DNA of 64,000 nucleotides from Phoronis australis (Eukaryota; Phoronida; Phoronidae). This document shows positions 20,281 to 33,900 of this stretch, in pieces (the first letter of the stretch is position 1; the number at the start of each line of letters is the position of its first letter). The position numbers were made by a program, and so were the translations under genes. Where the stretch lies: contig NMRA01000291.1 of the NCBI GenBank assembly GCA_002633005.1, forward strand, positions 1-64,000, read 5' to 3'. The notes under the pieces are model-generated. The model worked only from the letters and a program-made list of their open reading frames with translations. It did not search any database and had not been told where the DNA came from.

Positions 20281-23200
20281 GTCTATTTTACTGTCCAGTA
20301 TAACAGAAAAAAATAATGATTTCGGCATTGAAACGCTGCTATGAGTACTTTTAGCAATGCTACTACCACCCGACCACACAACAGCTGACCAAGATTAGCA
20401 GATGACGTACTTGTCGGAAATAAAACTCGATAATTTGGCCAGATGTCGCTAGTGAATAATGACGTAGCGTAGCGGCTTGAGCGCAAAACCACAGATTTCA
20501 TCCATTGAAAGTATAGAGAGTTGGCAGTCCATGTAATGTAGTCTATGACCTAATCTAGAATCACGCTCCATTAAATTTGTCAATTACGCCTTTTGTGTTG
20601 GTACACAATACTGTGGTTAAGCTGGTCAGAGCTTACAGTCACACAAAGAAATGATACAGTGCCTCTGTCAGTGGTGCTTCCTTAGGGCCTTCATATGCCG
20701 GAAGTTTTTTTGGTGAATTATGCCTCACACTGACTAAATCACGATAGTCACATTGCTATAAGTACCTTTTGCGCATAGAGGGCTGGCGATGTCTTTAATT
20801 TCTTAAACAAATAATCGCGTAATCAAATTTTTTTTCGAGCAGTCCTTCGTTCAGTTGCTCAAATCGGCACGTGGCCATTTTTACACTGCTCACGCTAGGG
20901 TATATGACACCATATCATGTAATCAGGTCAAAATGTTTTACTGTACACGTGTCCTTTCCAGTGTTTCCCCTGGGTTTCGAAAGAAGCGTTGTGGTGAATG
21001 TTCCCAATGGGATGATAAGCCACACGTGGGTATGGGAAGTGGAACCCCCCCCCCAATTGTCTAGGCTTCGAAAGGAGCGTAGTGGTGAATGGTCGCAGCA
21101 ATGCAGAGCTAGTGTCATGGCTCCACAATGAAGTGTCATTGTGTGATATCTGTGTATGAAGAGTTTTGTATCAATGTAACATATTTCATTCACCAGTTAA
21201 GTTGCATTTAACGGGATTAGAAAGCAGACACACCAGAACAGGGTTTCAGACTACTCTTGAAAATTGAATTCTGCAGCTCTAGGCATGTACATAGACCTGA
21301 GTAGTATAATGAAACTTCCATTTATATCGTTGATATATTCTTACTCGACATAAGTCAGTTGGATCACCGTTAACAGGTATAGCAGACGATTTATTCATCC
21401 ATTCTTTGCAGACTACTATATTGAGATAACTAGGCTGGTCTATGGTTCATTAAACTTATCAATTTGTGCAATATAATTCGCAAATGTTGTATGATCTCTT
21501 TTGTAAACGTGAACACAAAAAGAATAAAATTTTCTGTTTTTCCACCTATTTCGTTAGTGTTCCATGGCACTTTGTTATTTTACAAAACTAATGTCAAGGT
21601 CGTTGTATTCAATAGCTGTGTATTGTTGGAGAACCACTAGTACTGAATTTAGGTTTGGGTAGAGTTCCCAGAAAAAAGTCGGCCAAAGTCATATTTCTTC
21701 GTTCAAAAACATGGCAATATCTCGCTAAATCTTGCTTTCCTAGTGAGGGCCTTACTTTATCGAACTTAATCCATGTCACCAACGCAAAGAAGGAGTGGGA
21801 TAAGATGACTATGTTTAACAAGGGCAAAAGTTCAAAATCTGATTTTAAATTATGGCTTTAAAGTTTCTCGTTCGATTCACGAACATCGACAGTAACCATG
21901 TATTTTTTGTATTGCGTATTCATTTTTACCATCATATTTTGCATAGTGGTGCAGTTTTCCTATCAGGATTAGGTGTTTGGCACTCAAATTTGGGCAAGGT
22001 TACGAGTCAGATTGGTGGGGCCTAAAAGGAGTGTGGTGGGCTGCTCAGATTCTTACATGCAGGGGCAAACAATGCTTTCCGTTACTTCTGTTACGTCTCT
22101 CATTGTAGTTCCGCATTCCAGATGAGCTTACTAAGGTATAAGGGCCTGAACCTCTGCCCTTATTGATGTATTTTTTTGATAGTCTTGATTCTTGGAAGTG
22201 TGGTTCACTAATAAGTTTCTTACATCCTTGTTTATATTCTTTTATTGAGTAATTTAAAATACTGCAGTGTTTTATCCTTTTATTAAAACTGTAATTGTAT
22301 AAGAGCAACACATAAATTCACTTGTAAGGGCCTTTCTTGCTAACGTAGATGTGTGGAGTGTTGGTAGGTACCAACAGTTACCTTCGGTCTTGAATGGAAG
22401 TGAGCACGTGCAAGTTAACTTCAACCTAGAGTTTAGAACAGAATGACATTGTTTAAAATCCGAAAATTCAGTACTAGACAAAATTCATCAGACAAAATAT
22501 TGTAGTTTTCTGCCGTGGCGACTAATGTGACTTACAGCAAAAATGACTGGTAATCACTATTACGGGGACAAACTTATCACAGAATGTCTTCGCCATCTTA
22601 CATGGCTTCCTTTTAGTTCCCCTTCACTCTGAGTCAAAAGGAAAATCTATTTTGACAATGACTTTATTGAACATGGAATGTAGTGACTTTAAAATGTTGA
22701 ACCTCTTGAATTCTCATCTCGCTGATGATGATCATTGTTGGATACTGGAAAGTTTCTTATCATGTTTTGGCTGAAACAGACATTGGCATTATGTGTTTTA
22801 GCTTATTGGCAAAAACTGCAATAAAGTTTTAACGTTATGTAGAATCTTACTTATTGGTATATCTGTGTATAAATCCAAATATCTACAGAGCTATTGATTT
22901 TAACTCGGTAAAAGTACATATGGAAATCTTGATTGATGACTAACCAATTTATCGTTAATAAAATTTGGCAAAAAGAAATGTACTTAGGCAACAAAACAGT
23001 GGTATCAAATAAGGTGATCAAATTTCATTTATCATAAATATTCAAGGTGAGATCCCAGTAACTCGGTTACAGTTTTCAATAATATCAATTTGTTTTTGTT
23101 TTATACATCTTTAATTTTTTCCGTGAAAGTCATAAATATCCTATTTATGCAAAAGCGAAACATTTTAAAAACAGTTCCTAACAACGTTTTTAGAACAGTG

Positions 23201-26200
23201 CATGAAACATAGTATCTAGTTTAATATGAATCCAATCAGCTGTTTCTGAGATATGATGTTCTGAAAATAGTCAAATTTGGACATTTTTCTAGCCTACTAC
23301 ATAACATGAAGTTTAACATTAATTTATATGTAAATGTTATGAAGTTACTCAAGCAGCGTGAATAAAAACTCTGTATCATATTTTTGTTACATATGCGGTT
23401 GGTACAAGTTGATTATACCAGTTCTAAAAGGATTGTGGAGACATGATTACAGTTTTCATAGTTGGCGAGCTCATAAATTATGGGTTACCAATTCATCATG
23501 CGTCAAATCTGCTTTTACTCTATGTGGCGTTAAATGAGCTTGTATTTAAATGAGTCACTCTGGGTAGGATACAGCCTGATACAAAACTTGCCAGACCGCT
23601 GTCTTGGTTGTCATAGTAATCCAGTGTGACCCGCACATGTCATAGGTGACGATATTTCATTATTGACCCTTGAAATGCACCCACTACTACAGGTAATGTG
23701 ATTCAGCGTTGAGCAGGGTTTGCTGAGCAAATGGATTGTTTACAGGTTGGTTGGTTCCATTTCTATTCATCTCTAAAGAAATTCTATATTATTTAATAAT
23801 ATGATTTTCAGTGAAATCATATGAATTGTACTACAAGTTACAGAAAACATCAGTTCTATAATTAATAGTGCATGATGTGCTGTACATTAGGTAAACACTG
23901 GTTAGTCATTCACTGCAGAATCCATTAGTTTATACAGTGGCACTGTACATTTATTACTCATGTTCATCTGTTGATCTATTCACTATTGCCCATGTCAGCT
24001 GCTGGTGAATACAGAAGTTATCAAGGTATGAAAATCATTGGTTCTATTTAAAATCAGGGATGCAGCAAGTGTTTCAATTTATTCTGCTTTTCTTTCCTGT
24101 GTGTAGTAGGTTAATTTCCTGTCAGGTAGATTTATGGTTGAACTAATTTGAACACTCTTGAGGTATGTCTTATCTCAGGTCCCTGCTTTTACAATTGCCA
24201 CCAAATATAGCTGATGTAAATTGGAAGTAGGTAAGCAATTGTATAACCATACAGGCCTTTTCTTAGCAACTCAACTCTGGTGACAGAGGAGCCTTGATGT
24301 ATGTAGATGAACCTTTTCAGACTCAGGCTTCTATAGTTTTCATAGTCTGTTGTGTGAGCCATCAAAGTTATCACAGGATGGCCAGACGCTCCAAAAATGT
24401 CACACAGACTAATTTTATTCTTTTAAGTTTGAACTATTGTCCATATATGGTCCCATGAAGTGCCTATAGTGATAGAATGGTGATTATTTGAAAAAACGTT
24501 ATCACTATTAACACAGCATGTGCCCTTATTGACAGCAACATGTGACAATAAGTCCTAAAACATAAAGACCCTGGAGTTAAGAATTCGTGCTACATCGAAA
24601 CGTTGATGTTCCAATGTTATATCCACTTGATCATGTGAAGTTAACATGCGTTGCTATAACTTTAATCCACAGCGAAGTTAACTGTTCAATCCGATCAACA
24701 CTCCCTAAAACATCAACGCGTAGCTCTTTAGGGAATAACTTGTAAATTGTAGCTAAGAATTGTTAAGGGTGTTAAACTTAAATCATGCTGGCATGGACTT
24801 CTATTTAGATACTCATCTCCATTTAAATGACAATTAGGGTGCTTGAGTAGATGGTGTAGAGTAATTGGTGGGCAACTTTCAGCACCATGTCTGTCCACTC
24901 CTGTGATTTGGATGAAGTTTTAGGGGTGCGGGATGGGATTTCGCAGTGTTTTTATATAAATCATTTACCATCATCTGGCTGCCACTGTTGCGTAGTGGCC
25001 AATAGGATATATATAAATGCCTGTTCATGCAAAAATGTCCAACATCGCAATATGTGCAGAAATGGGATTTTCTTTTTTTGTTAACTTGCTCTATCAGAAT
25101 TTGAAATTAGGTCAAGCGAAGTCATTTTCATGCTCTTACAATCTTAAAGAGTTGTATTTTGGATATTATCTATTAGGAAATTAAATAATTAGGTGACCGT
25201 TAAGCCGAGCATGTGTATTTTTTAAAAAATGAAATTTTGAGAAGTCACATATGGACACTAAGTCGAACATTGGTGTAAACATGCATGAAAATGATGGTAG
25301 TTATTCATACTGTATCCATAATGACCAGCAATTGTGTAGTATTGTCACCTTGTCTGTCATTGAATATTCCTATCACTATGAACACCTCAGTTCAGGGTTT
25401 GTGGTATTCAACTATCTTGTCTTTTCTACACTGGTAAGTTTCAGTTTGGCCCACTTGACATGAAAACTATTTTTGCTGCATCCCCTTTATTTGAAAAATG
25501 CCATTATAAAGTAATTACCAGACAGAGATTATGGTTATCTGGCCCACACAAGATGAATTTTACTGTAAAGCTTCAGGATTCTCACTTCATCATAGTGAGC
25601 AGTAACTCCTGGCAAGTTTGACTTTGCCTGGCAATTTTTCCTCTTAATGGCATGCTGATTACCTCACTAAATGGAATATCTAAATTCCAGTGTTGTGTTC
25701 CAGGGACAACCACCCATTTTTTCTGATGTAGTGCTGTGTAGGTTAATTTCACAGACTGGCTGAAAGGAAGCCCTCATCAAACTGTATTTAAAAACTTGTT
25801 TACATGCCTACACATTTTCTTTTTATAGAAGTGATATTTAAGGTTGCATATCAGACTTGCACTTTTCAGTTATACAGTGCCAACTTGTAACACATTCAGC
25901 CTGAAACTGTCTGATTTTTTATTTGGCTCTTGCAAGTGAAACGTCTGGCGAAAGGGCCGTTTGAATAAACGCTCACCTGACTTTGGGTAAAAAGTCTTTT
26001 TCTAAGCAAATGCTTGTCGTAATGCCCACACACTGGGTATTACCATGGATACTGATCCACAGGTTGACATTAGTCATCAGGTATTTGTCACCATCTGCTC
26101 TGCTCCTATATCACCAAAATGGGGTACTAGTTTGTTACTTTTTGTATGATATTGTAAGTTAACTAAAGCAGGATTTCACACTGTTTAGCTGGCTAAAACA

Positions 26201-27839
26201 AAAACCTTGAAATTTCAGATTTAAAAGTAACACATTGTTAACGCATTACCTCTGAGTTGCCAACTCAGTCATTAAGAATTCAAGATCAGATAAGCATGGT
26301 ATGGTAAAATAGGCTTAGTAGGACACAAGGAATGAAACTATATTTTCCCATTTTTTCATAAACGTCGAGTGGTACCACGTTATTACTGTCCATTTTCAAG
26401 TTCTCAACAATAGCTTACAGTAGACAAAATTTTGAAAAATTGTGACCATTATCGACAATGTTAGAAGCCCTTGAAAAATGAAAAAAGTAATTTTTGACAA
26501 TATTTTTGTCTGAATTTAGTGAGATTTTGCCATATTGGTATTAAACCCCAAAACGCTTCGGTTAAGAGTCAACATTGACAGCCAAATAGCGGCGAAATTC
26601 ATGTTTCTATTATTTACATGAACTTCAGTGACAGTTGAGGTTATTTTTTGCAGATTGTGGCATTTGTCATTCATTAGGTTCAGACATTGATTCTGACATT
26701 GTACAGGAAAAAGCGTGCAAATTTCACCAGTAGGGACGAGTTTTGGAGACATGAAAATAACACCAAAGCACTTCCTGATGTTATGATGTGAAATCATATT
26801 TTTTTCATGATCATACTTAGTGTTTGGGTGATTTAAAGTGCTTTTATGGGGCCATGAATCATTGGTGCATATATGGCTTATTGTTATGTTCTGTGTGGTA
26901 AGTCTTGCACCTGCCTGTGTCTAGTGAGCCTATTCACTAAATAACCATTATCTAATGGAGTATATACTAGTGCTATTGATATGCTAAAGTGTTAATATTT
27001 CTCATTATGTATCAGCTTAAATGATGTATGTTTAGAAAGATAACTACATAGATTAAGGCCTCCCTAATACTGATGTTGAACTAGGGTGATTGAAAGGAGA
27101 CTTTCTGGGCAAGTATGTAGCACTCTTTATATGAGAGTGGGGTACAAGAGATTTTGAATTGAAATGATCCTTTCATTGTTTTTTACTTTCCCATGAGCCT
27201 GCTGGTAAATTGTCAACTGCGATCAATTCTTCAGTGATTTATCGCATAATGTGGTTGACTATAGAGATTTTATTTTGTTGAAATTCTCAACAAAAGTATC
27301 GGTTACCATAAGCTGGGAACTTAAAGTCTGTGATGGATGGAACAGGGCAACACACCTTTACAAAGTGTTGTGCAGTTGGAAGCATTCAGGTCAGACACAC
27401 CTCTTCAAAAGAACTAGTAGGCCTACAGATATTGGGAACTTATTTTCTCCCTGAAAGTCCTTGCTTTTTAAAGGGGATGATGATTTTTAATTTTTATATT
27501 TTCATAAAGAACAGGATTTAATCTTATAAAATATTTCCTTCTGATTGATTAGTCAAATTTATGTGTATCAAAATAAATCTTGGAATGAGACTGACAAAGG
27601 AGAGTTGATAATGTATGTATATGTCAATGGACTAAAATTCTAGAAGATCAAAGCTTTTTTTAGCCGCCTAAAAACAAAAATCAAAATTTTTTCTCTCTTA
27701 AAATCTGTATTGTGGTAATCCTTATGGCTTGAAAGAACTTACAGTGGCAGGATTCTATTTCCGATATCAACAAATGACATGGAAACCATCGTCAACTCGA
27801 GTTTATTGAGGTTGACCAACCCTAGAATTGTAGTCCAAA
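20281..27839. other. Spacer or 5' UTR-intron region without recognisable genes
   Basis: About 7.5 kb of AT-rich DNA. All ORFs are short, lack motifs and have no consistent splice context. I noted a near-direct repeat, CGAAAG(A/G)AGCGT(T/A)GTGGTGAA, at about 20980 and 21067, and the relic at 24580-24730. It may contain the promoter and non-coding exons of the PET-LIM gene. Confidence 0.5.
24580..24730. mobile_element. Fragment related to the TTAA-flanked MITE at 28.5 kb
   Basis: ATCGAAACGTTGATG, then ATCCACTTG and ATGCGTTGCTATAACTT, resembles 28970-29045 (GCGAAACGTCGACG, ATCCACCTG, TTGCGTTGTTATTACTT). No clear ends, so this is a decayed or partial copy. Confidence 0.45.
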
Positions 27840-27911
27840 ATGGCATCTGCACTCATTGCCTTTGACTTGGAGTTACTGCAGCTGGCTCATTCAGCATTAA
27901 GTAAAGTTCAG
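27840..27911 (+). CDS. Prickle-like gene, candidate first coding exon
   Basis: ATG in good context (AAAATGG) opens 24 codons (MASALIAFDLELLQLAHSAL then SKVQ) to a strong donor, CAG|GTGAGC, in phase 0, which is what exon 2 needs. The N-terminus of this family is not conserved, so homology cannot confirm it. The alternative is a start at the ATG inside exon 2. Confidence 0.5.
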
Positions 27912-30900
27912 GTGAGCTTGCTAATGTTGTTAAACATGAAAGCTTTTCGATTAACGTCATGTAGGACCCTAGAAAAATTCCAATTTGGAACATCGTATTT
28001 CAGAAATTATGCATTATACACTGCTCTCCAAAAATGTTGTACTGGTAGGGATTGTTTTTAAAATGTTCCACTCTTACACGAGGGCTGTCAAAAATGGGAC
28101 TTTTATGATTTTCACGGAAAAGGTTGGATAAGGTCAGAATGAAATGATAATTTAGGAAACTCATTCTTATATTTCAGGTGAAATGTAAGAATGAGCCAGT
28201 GGTATCCATCCTTGTCATAGGCTTTCGAATGTGCAACCATAAGAACATATAGGGGCTAATTCAACAAATGAAACAAATAATTTGAAATTTTTTTCGTTAC
28301 TCAATTACCTATTATGTCTTCTTTCTGCAATAGAAGTTAATTTACCCAGTCATCGGTGTGTTTCAACATTTTCTTCTGTTTTTGAGTGGCAGTCTGGCTG
28401 AATGTCACCTACAATGAAATAAAAGCATAGGAGTATGCAACTGCCGTTATATACAGGGTACTGTTAGGGATTAAACAACAGGGTGAGGCACCTGTTATCA
28501 TGATTGTCTTTGATTTGGTTTAAGTTAAAAGGCCCTTTCCCATACAGTTAACTTGGCCACTATGGAAGCTTCAGACCTTAACTGTGGTTAACCCCGAAGT
28601 TATGTGTCAGTGTTCCCCATCAGCTTCGGAGTTATACTTCAACGAAGTTATCACAAGGTGGTGTTGGTATGGCCTTGTTGTTTTTGACTGCTTACCAGTA
28701 ACAAGGAAGCCATGTTGGGATGATGGCGATGTACTTGAAAATTTGACTCTTGAGCAGGCTAACAGCTGATCCAAACAAAGGCAGTATGGCGTGGCGGGAA
28801 CTCGTTTTGCATATACTACATGTTCAGTGATTTTTTTTTAATGTAAAGAATCCAGCAAATATGTGGATAAATTGAAATAGTATGCTTATACCACCAGAAT
28901 AATAATTATTAGAACAAAATATTAACAAATAGTAACCAGTCAACGCCCAGGCAGTTACCCCTGTTCCCGTTGTAGCGAAACGTCGACGCTTCGCTGTTAA
29001 ATCCACCTGTTTACGTCGAAGTGAACTTGCGTTGTTATTACTTCGATTCAAGTTTCAGCATAACTGAAGCTTCGGAGGCAGTGGGAAAGGCCTTTAACTC
29101 TGAATACAGTCAAAAGACTAAAACCAAAGAACAGCAAAAACTTAAATTATTTATTATTAAATATAGTAACATGGATGCATCAGAGAATGCAATACAAAAA
29201 CAAGTAGAGCGTGTATGGAGAACATCCGTAGCCATTTATAGTTCACCTGATACAAATTAACGTGTAAGGGATATATGGGATCCAGACTTCTCTTGATGTA
29301 ACCATGTGTCCCAATCAAAAGCTTTTCTCAACAGCTTCTAAATAATTTAGGAATAAGTTTAGAGGGAAAATTCACTGAGGAACTCCGTTCTATATCTGTT
29401 GCAAAGGAAAATAAGTGCATTTCGTCTTCAATTAAATGTTCAAGAAGTTTCAAAAACACAAACAATGTATGTGACACAATCTTCGTTACTGTTTGGCTAT
29501 CCTAACCTAATGGATATTATTGTTGACAGTATCAAGACATGTATAGGTCTCCCCCCCATAATGCCCTGGTTGACAGTGTTTACAGTGTTTGGTGCAGGAA
29601 CCTTTTAAAACAAGTCATTAGTTCAGTCTGTATTTACTTAATGGAAATAGTACTGAGGTTTTGTTGACTGCCCAAGTAATTGGAACTGATTTGGCACTCA
29701 GACCCATCTGCCTGTGAGTGGTAGTGGAAAATCACCCTGAGTTGTGTTGTATGTAAAGATGTGTTGTAGAGATGTCATGTCTGCTTTTGCACCTCAGACA
29801 ACCATTGACTTTCTTTTTAAATTTTTTATGAAGGTGACATTACTTTTGCCATCCAGACCTATGGCCAAGCCCCTAATTTTTCACATGAGAAAGATAGTCT
29901 GTGGTAATAGCCACAATCTTGACTAATTCAAGTACTTTGATTAATACGTCATTTAACCAAATTTTTCCCTCTGTCAGATGATAGCTGTGGTGGTCTATAG
30001 TAGGTGTGCTTGATAAAGATCCTGTTTACTGTTGGTGGCTATAAGCTGAATGGGGATGACCTTTTGGTAATTAGGCTGGCTGTCTGGGCTGGCATTCAAT
30101 GCTACAACTGTTCTCAGGGGAGGTTGTACTTTTTACAGAAAGAAATGGTCTATGATGCTGAAGATGGCCAGTCATGTACATCTTGTGGGGAACTGTGCCC
30201 AGGCTACAAGAGTCATCCATGGAGGTGAGTATCCTAATTGACTTGTTATTGTGTTGTAGTACTGGTCTTTATTTTGTGGTTAAGACAAGAGATCAGTGGC
30301 TGCCAAATGACTTCAGTTCTATTAAAGTTCATAATAAATGACCATTTGGGATGTACAATTTTTAAGACTAGACATAGAATTAAGAATGCCTAATTGGAAT
30401 ATAAGTGGTGTAATGTTTTCAGTTGGTGTGAACTTTGTTGCAAGCTGTTTAAATCCAATCACAGTTGTCTCTGACCATGTCCTGATGAAATGAAATTATG
30501 TGCTTTAACAGTTTTCTTAATTAAACCTGATCATTGCTGGCATTTGACATTTTGGTACTGCTATGATGCTCGATTACCAGCTAAACTTCTCAGTACGTTT
30601 GGCTGTATGTCAGGAATTAAGATTTTGTCTTTTTAATTACTTGATTACTTGACATTTCAGTTCAATGACTGGCCATCATTGAGATAATATATCTGGCCTC
30701 CAAGTTTTATTATAACCTGCATCGAGATGTATATTCTAAGTTTGAGAACTCATTTCCTTTGTTAGGAATATTTTTTACTTGTACTTGATATTTCTTTCGT
30801 TTTTCTGTTGCCCAGCACTTGCATTGAAACTTAGTTGGATGTGTTGCTCGGAAACCTATAGATGTGTTGGACTCCCCTTGACAGGTGTTACATGTGTTAA

Positions 30901-33900
30901 TTACATAAAGCATAACTACCAGCAAGTGGGATAGTTAAGGTAGCTCCCAATTTCCTATATTGCCCTAATGTACATTTGAATCTATGCTCACTTGGTAATT
31001 TTCAGTTACAGGGCAGGGATGTAGACATCCTATGCTGATTAATGAGATGGATTTGGACAGCAATGATCGTAAAAAGTAGTAAAAAGTTTGTTTCTCTGTG
31101 ATAAGATTTTCAATTAAAGTCCTTTTCACAAATGAATAAATAACAGCACTCGATGCTTAGCTTAATGCCAAGTAGCATTTGGCGAGCTGCAAAAAATCCC
31201 AACGAAATCTAATTTTGCCAAAACTAACACCAAAATGAATTATGAGGTTTCCGAACCAGAGACCCCGATTTTTGCCAAACAATTCCGACTTCTGTCTGTT
31301 TACTTCCTGTTGTAATTTAACCACATGTTTGATGTGTGCTGACTGCTGTGGTGGCAAATTCACTGATTTCACGAAATAAATGGAACTATTTTTAATCAAA
31401 GGTAGTGATTCTAGAAAAACTGTTTGGAAGTCAACACAAACTTTGAAAGGAATTTAGAGGGAAGCATTGCCCGACTTTGGTACTCGCACTGGTGATTTCG
31501 TGGCGACAGGTCGCCAAATACAATCTGCAAGTCGCCAAATGTAGCACTGAAAAATGTAAGGCAGTGGTAAGAAAAAACCTTGCTTTAGAATAGAAGTCAT
31601 ACTATCGCTGGCAGCAGAGGGGGATGGAACTCCAAACATCCATGTAATGGTGCACTAAGTCGATCCGGGGGTCAGTAGTGTCAACTCCATAGGTTATTGC
31701 TGACCACGACACTTGTTGACCGACCACATTGCTACTCACATCGTCTGCCAGGTCTCATAGTGTGGTCACGGTGGGGGTGGGGGTTATCTCAAGGTATTTC
31801 TAATTTTGTTGCTTCCTGGCATTTTAAGTGACAGAATCAATTCAGTTCTCTTGTAATGTACTCTAGCACTCATGGTTATGGCAGATGTGAGAAACACAAT
31901 TAAAAGCAGTTCAATACTATTCGTTTATATCTTAAGTGACAGGATACCGTAAAATCTCATCAATTCTGTACAAGTTACTCTTTTTCCGTTTTCCAAAGTC
32001 TTCTAACACTGTTGTAAATGCCCACATTCTTTCAAAATGTTTTCTGATGGTAGCTATGGTACAGAACTTGAACACGTTAAACCATTAATTTGGTGCTGTA
32101 TATCTTTTATAACAAAATGAGAAAATAAAATTTCACTTAGCCCGCTATATTGTGTCCTAAATTGGTCACTTTATGGTAACCATGTTGTTCCTGAGACAGT
32201 ATTATGCTAGAACTTGTAAGAACATAGTGAAATCTCTTTCCATCTTTTCACACAAAAATCGACCAGATCGATTAGCAAATCGACCAGGTCCATCATTAAA
32301 TTGGCTGAGCGGAGCACTGTCTCCCCAACACATGGATGTGGTCAACCACAGGCTGGTTGTTGTAATTTCTTCCCCTCATCTGCAGATGTTGTTAAGTGAC
32401 ATAAAGGCCATCTTGATTAATGCAGGTGATTAACAAGTGTAGAATTTAATGGGCTGTAAGGTAGGTGTGGTTAGTGGACTCTCGAATGGATCTTCTGATG
32501 ATGTTAGAACTGCTCGTTAAAGCCTAATAAATGAGCAATAAACCTTCTGTCAAAAACAACTTTTGATTTTTGTCACTTACTGTTTTAAAATCTGTTTCTT
32601 CTTCATTCTTACTTAGATTAGAAATGATTTCTAAGCCGGAGAAGAAGTAACGGTTCGCTATAGCCTTAGATCAGGCCTTTCCCTTGCTTGTCAGACAGGT
32701 GGGTTAGTTTCAGTTGCCAAGGGAGTTTGGTCGTTGGGGAAATTCCATACGATTTGTTATGATCAGTTTCAATTCAAAGCAAGGATAAGAATGCAATGAC
32801 GTTGTTTTGGAAGGAAGTTGATTTTTTAACACCAGACTTTAATATTTGTCAATGCTGCAAGTGAATATTTTTCAGAGTTGGAGTATGTGGACTCAAAGGT
32901 ACATTCTACCGTTGAATAATAGCTATGGGTATTTGGGAATATCCAGCGTACAACTCGTTTCTTAAGCGCTGCGGTAGCACAAAAGCTTCTTTCAGCTTTA
33001 CCCAAGTTGATGTAGCTACCAACATTCCCACCGAACAAAAAGTGGGACACAAGATGTTGGATGTCGCAAGGGGTGTTGGTGTATGACACTGGCTTTTTTA
33101 GTCATGCCCATGTTATGGAATTGGTAAATAGCATGGTAAAGAACAAATTCGAGCAGCTAGGCCGTTAGGCAAATCACGCTAACAAGAAGATTTGCACGTA
33201 AGTGGGTGAGAAAGCGTGCACTGTTTCCCCCAAAGTATACTACAAAGTCCTTGTCATATCAAAGGCTTGATGGCACCGTCACGGATTGAAATGAGCAAGT
33301 CGCTATTCATGGGCTTGGCTGAACGCGTTGGATTAGATAATTGCGGTCGTAAACTAACATGCCTGTTTAGCGTATGAGTTTCAAAATACTAACACGACTG
33401 TTTTTAAAATTGAAAAGTAAATATTAGCCATCTTTGAATTTTAAAATTTAGGCACTATAAGAGAAATTAACAAATAGATTTTCCTCGTCACCACGGTGAA
33501 ACAACGAGCATTAATTTATGAATCGATTATGACGGGTTAGTCACAGTCTGGCTTAGGCGTTGGGGTAATAAAACCCCAAATGATTTTTGTCTCATGTATT
33601 AAGACAATGTCATGAGTGTCATCAAGAATTATAATGATGCTTTTGCAAAACAAATCTTCAAAAATCGGGGAGTGTTAGCCAGGATTTTGCCATTAGACAT
33701 TTGCACCCCCGCACTGGCAAATGGAATCTGGGAGAATTTTAAATGTATTGGGTTTTGTTCGCTTTACTTTTAGTTGGTACCAGTATCAGTCAGCAGCTCA
33801 CAATGTCAAATGCTTGTTTCAGTCAGAGAGATTAGTTTGAAGATTTCCCAGGGGACTCTTTCTCAGTGGTCATAAGTGGTGATAACCAAGATTTATACTG

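Noticed and set aside
30004-30138. Upstream in-frame extension of PET-LIM exon 2
   Set aside because: A good polypyrimidine-AG acceptor at 30131-30138 separates it, and the extension has no family similarity.
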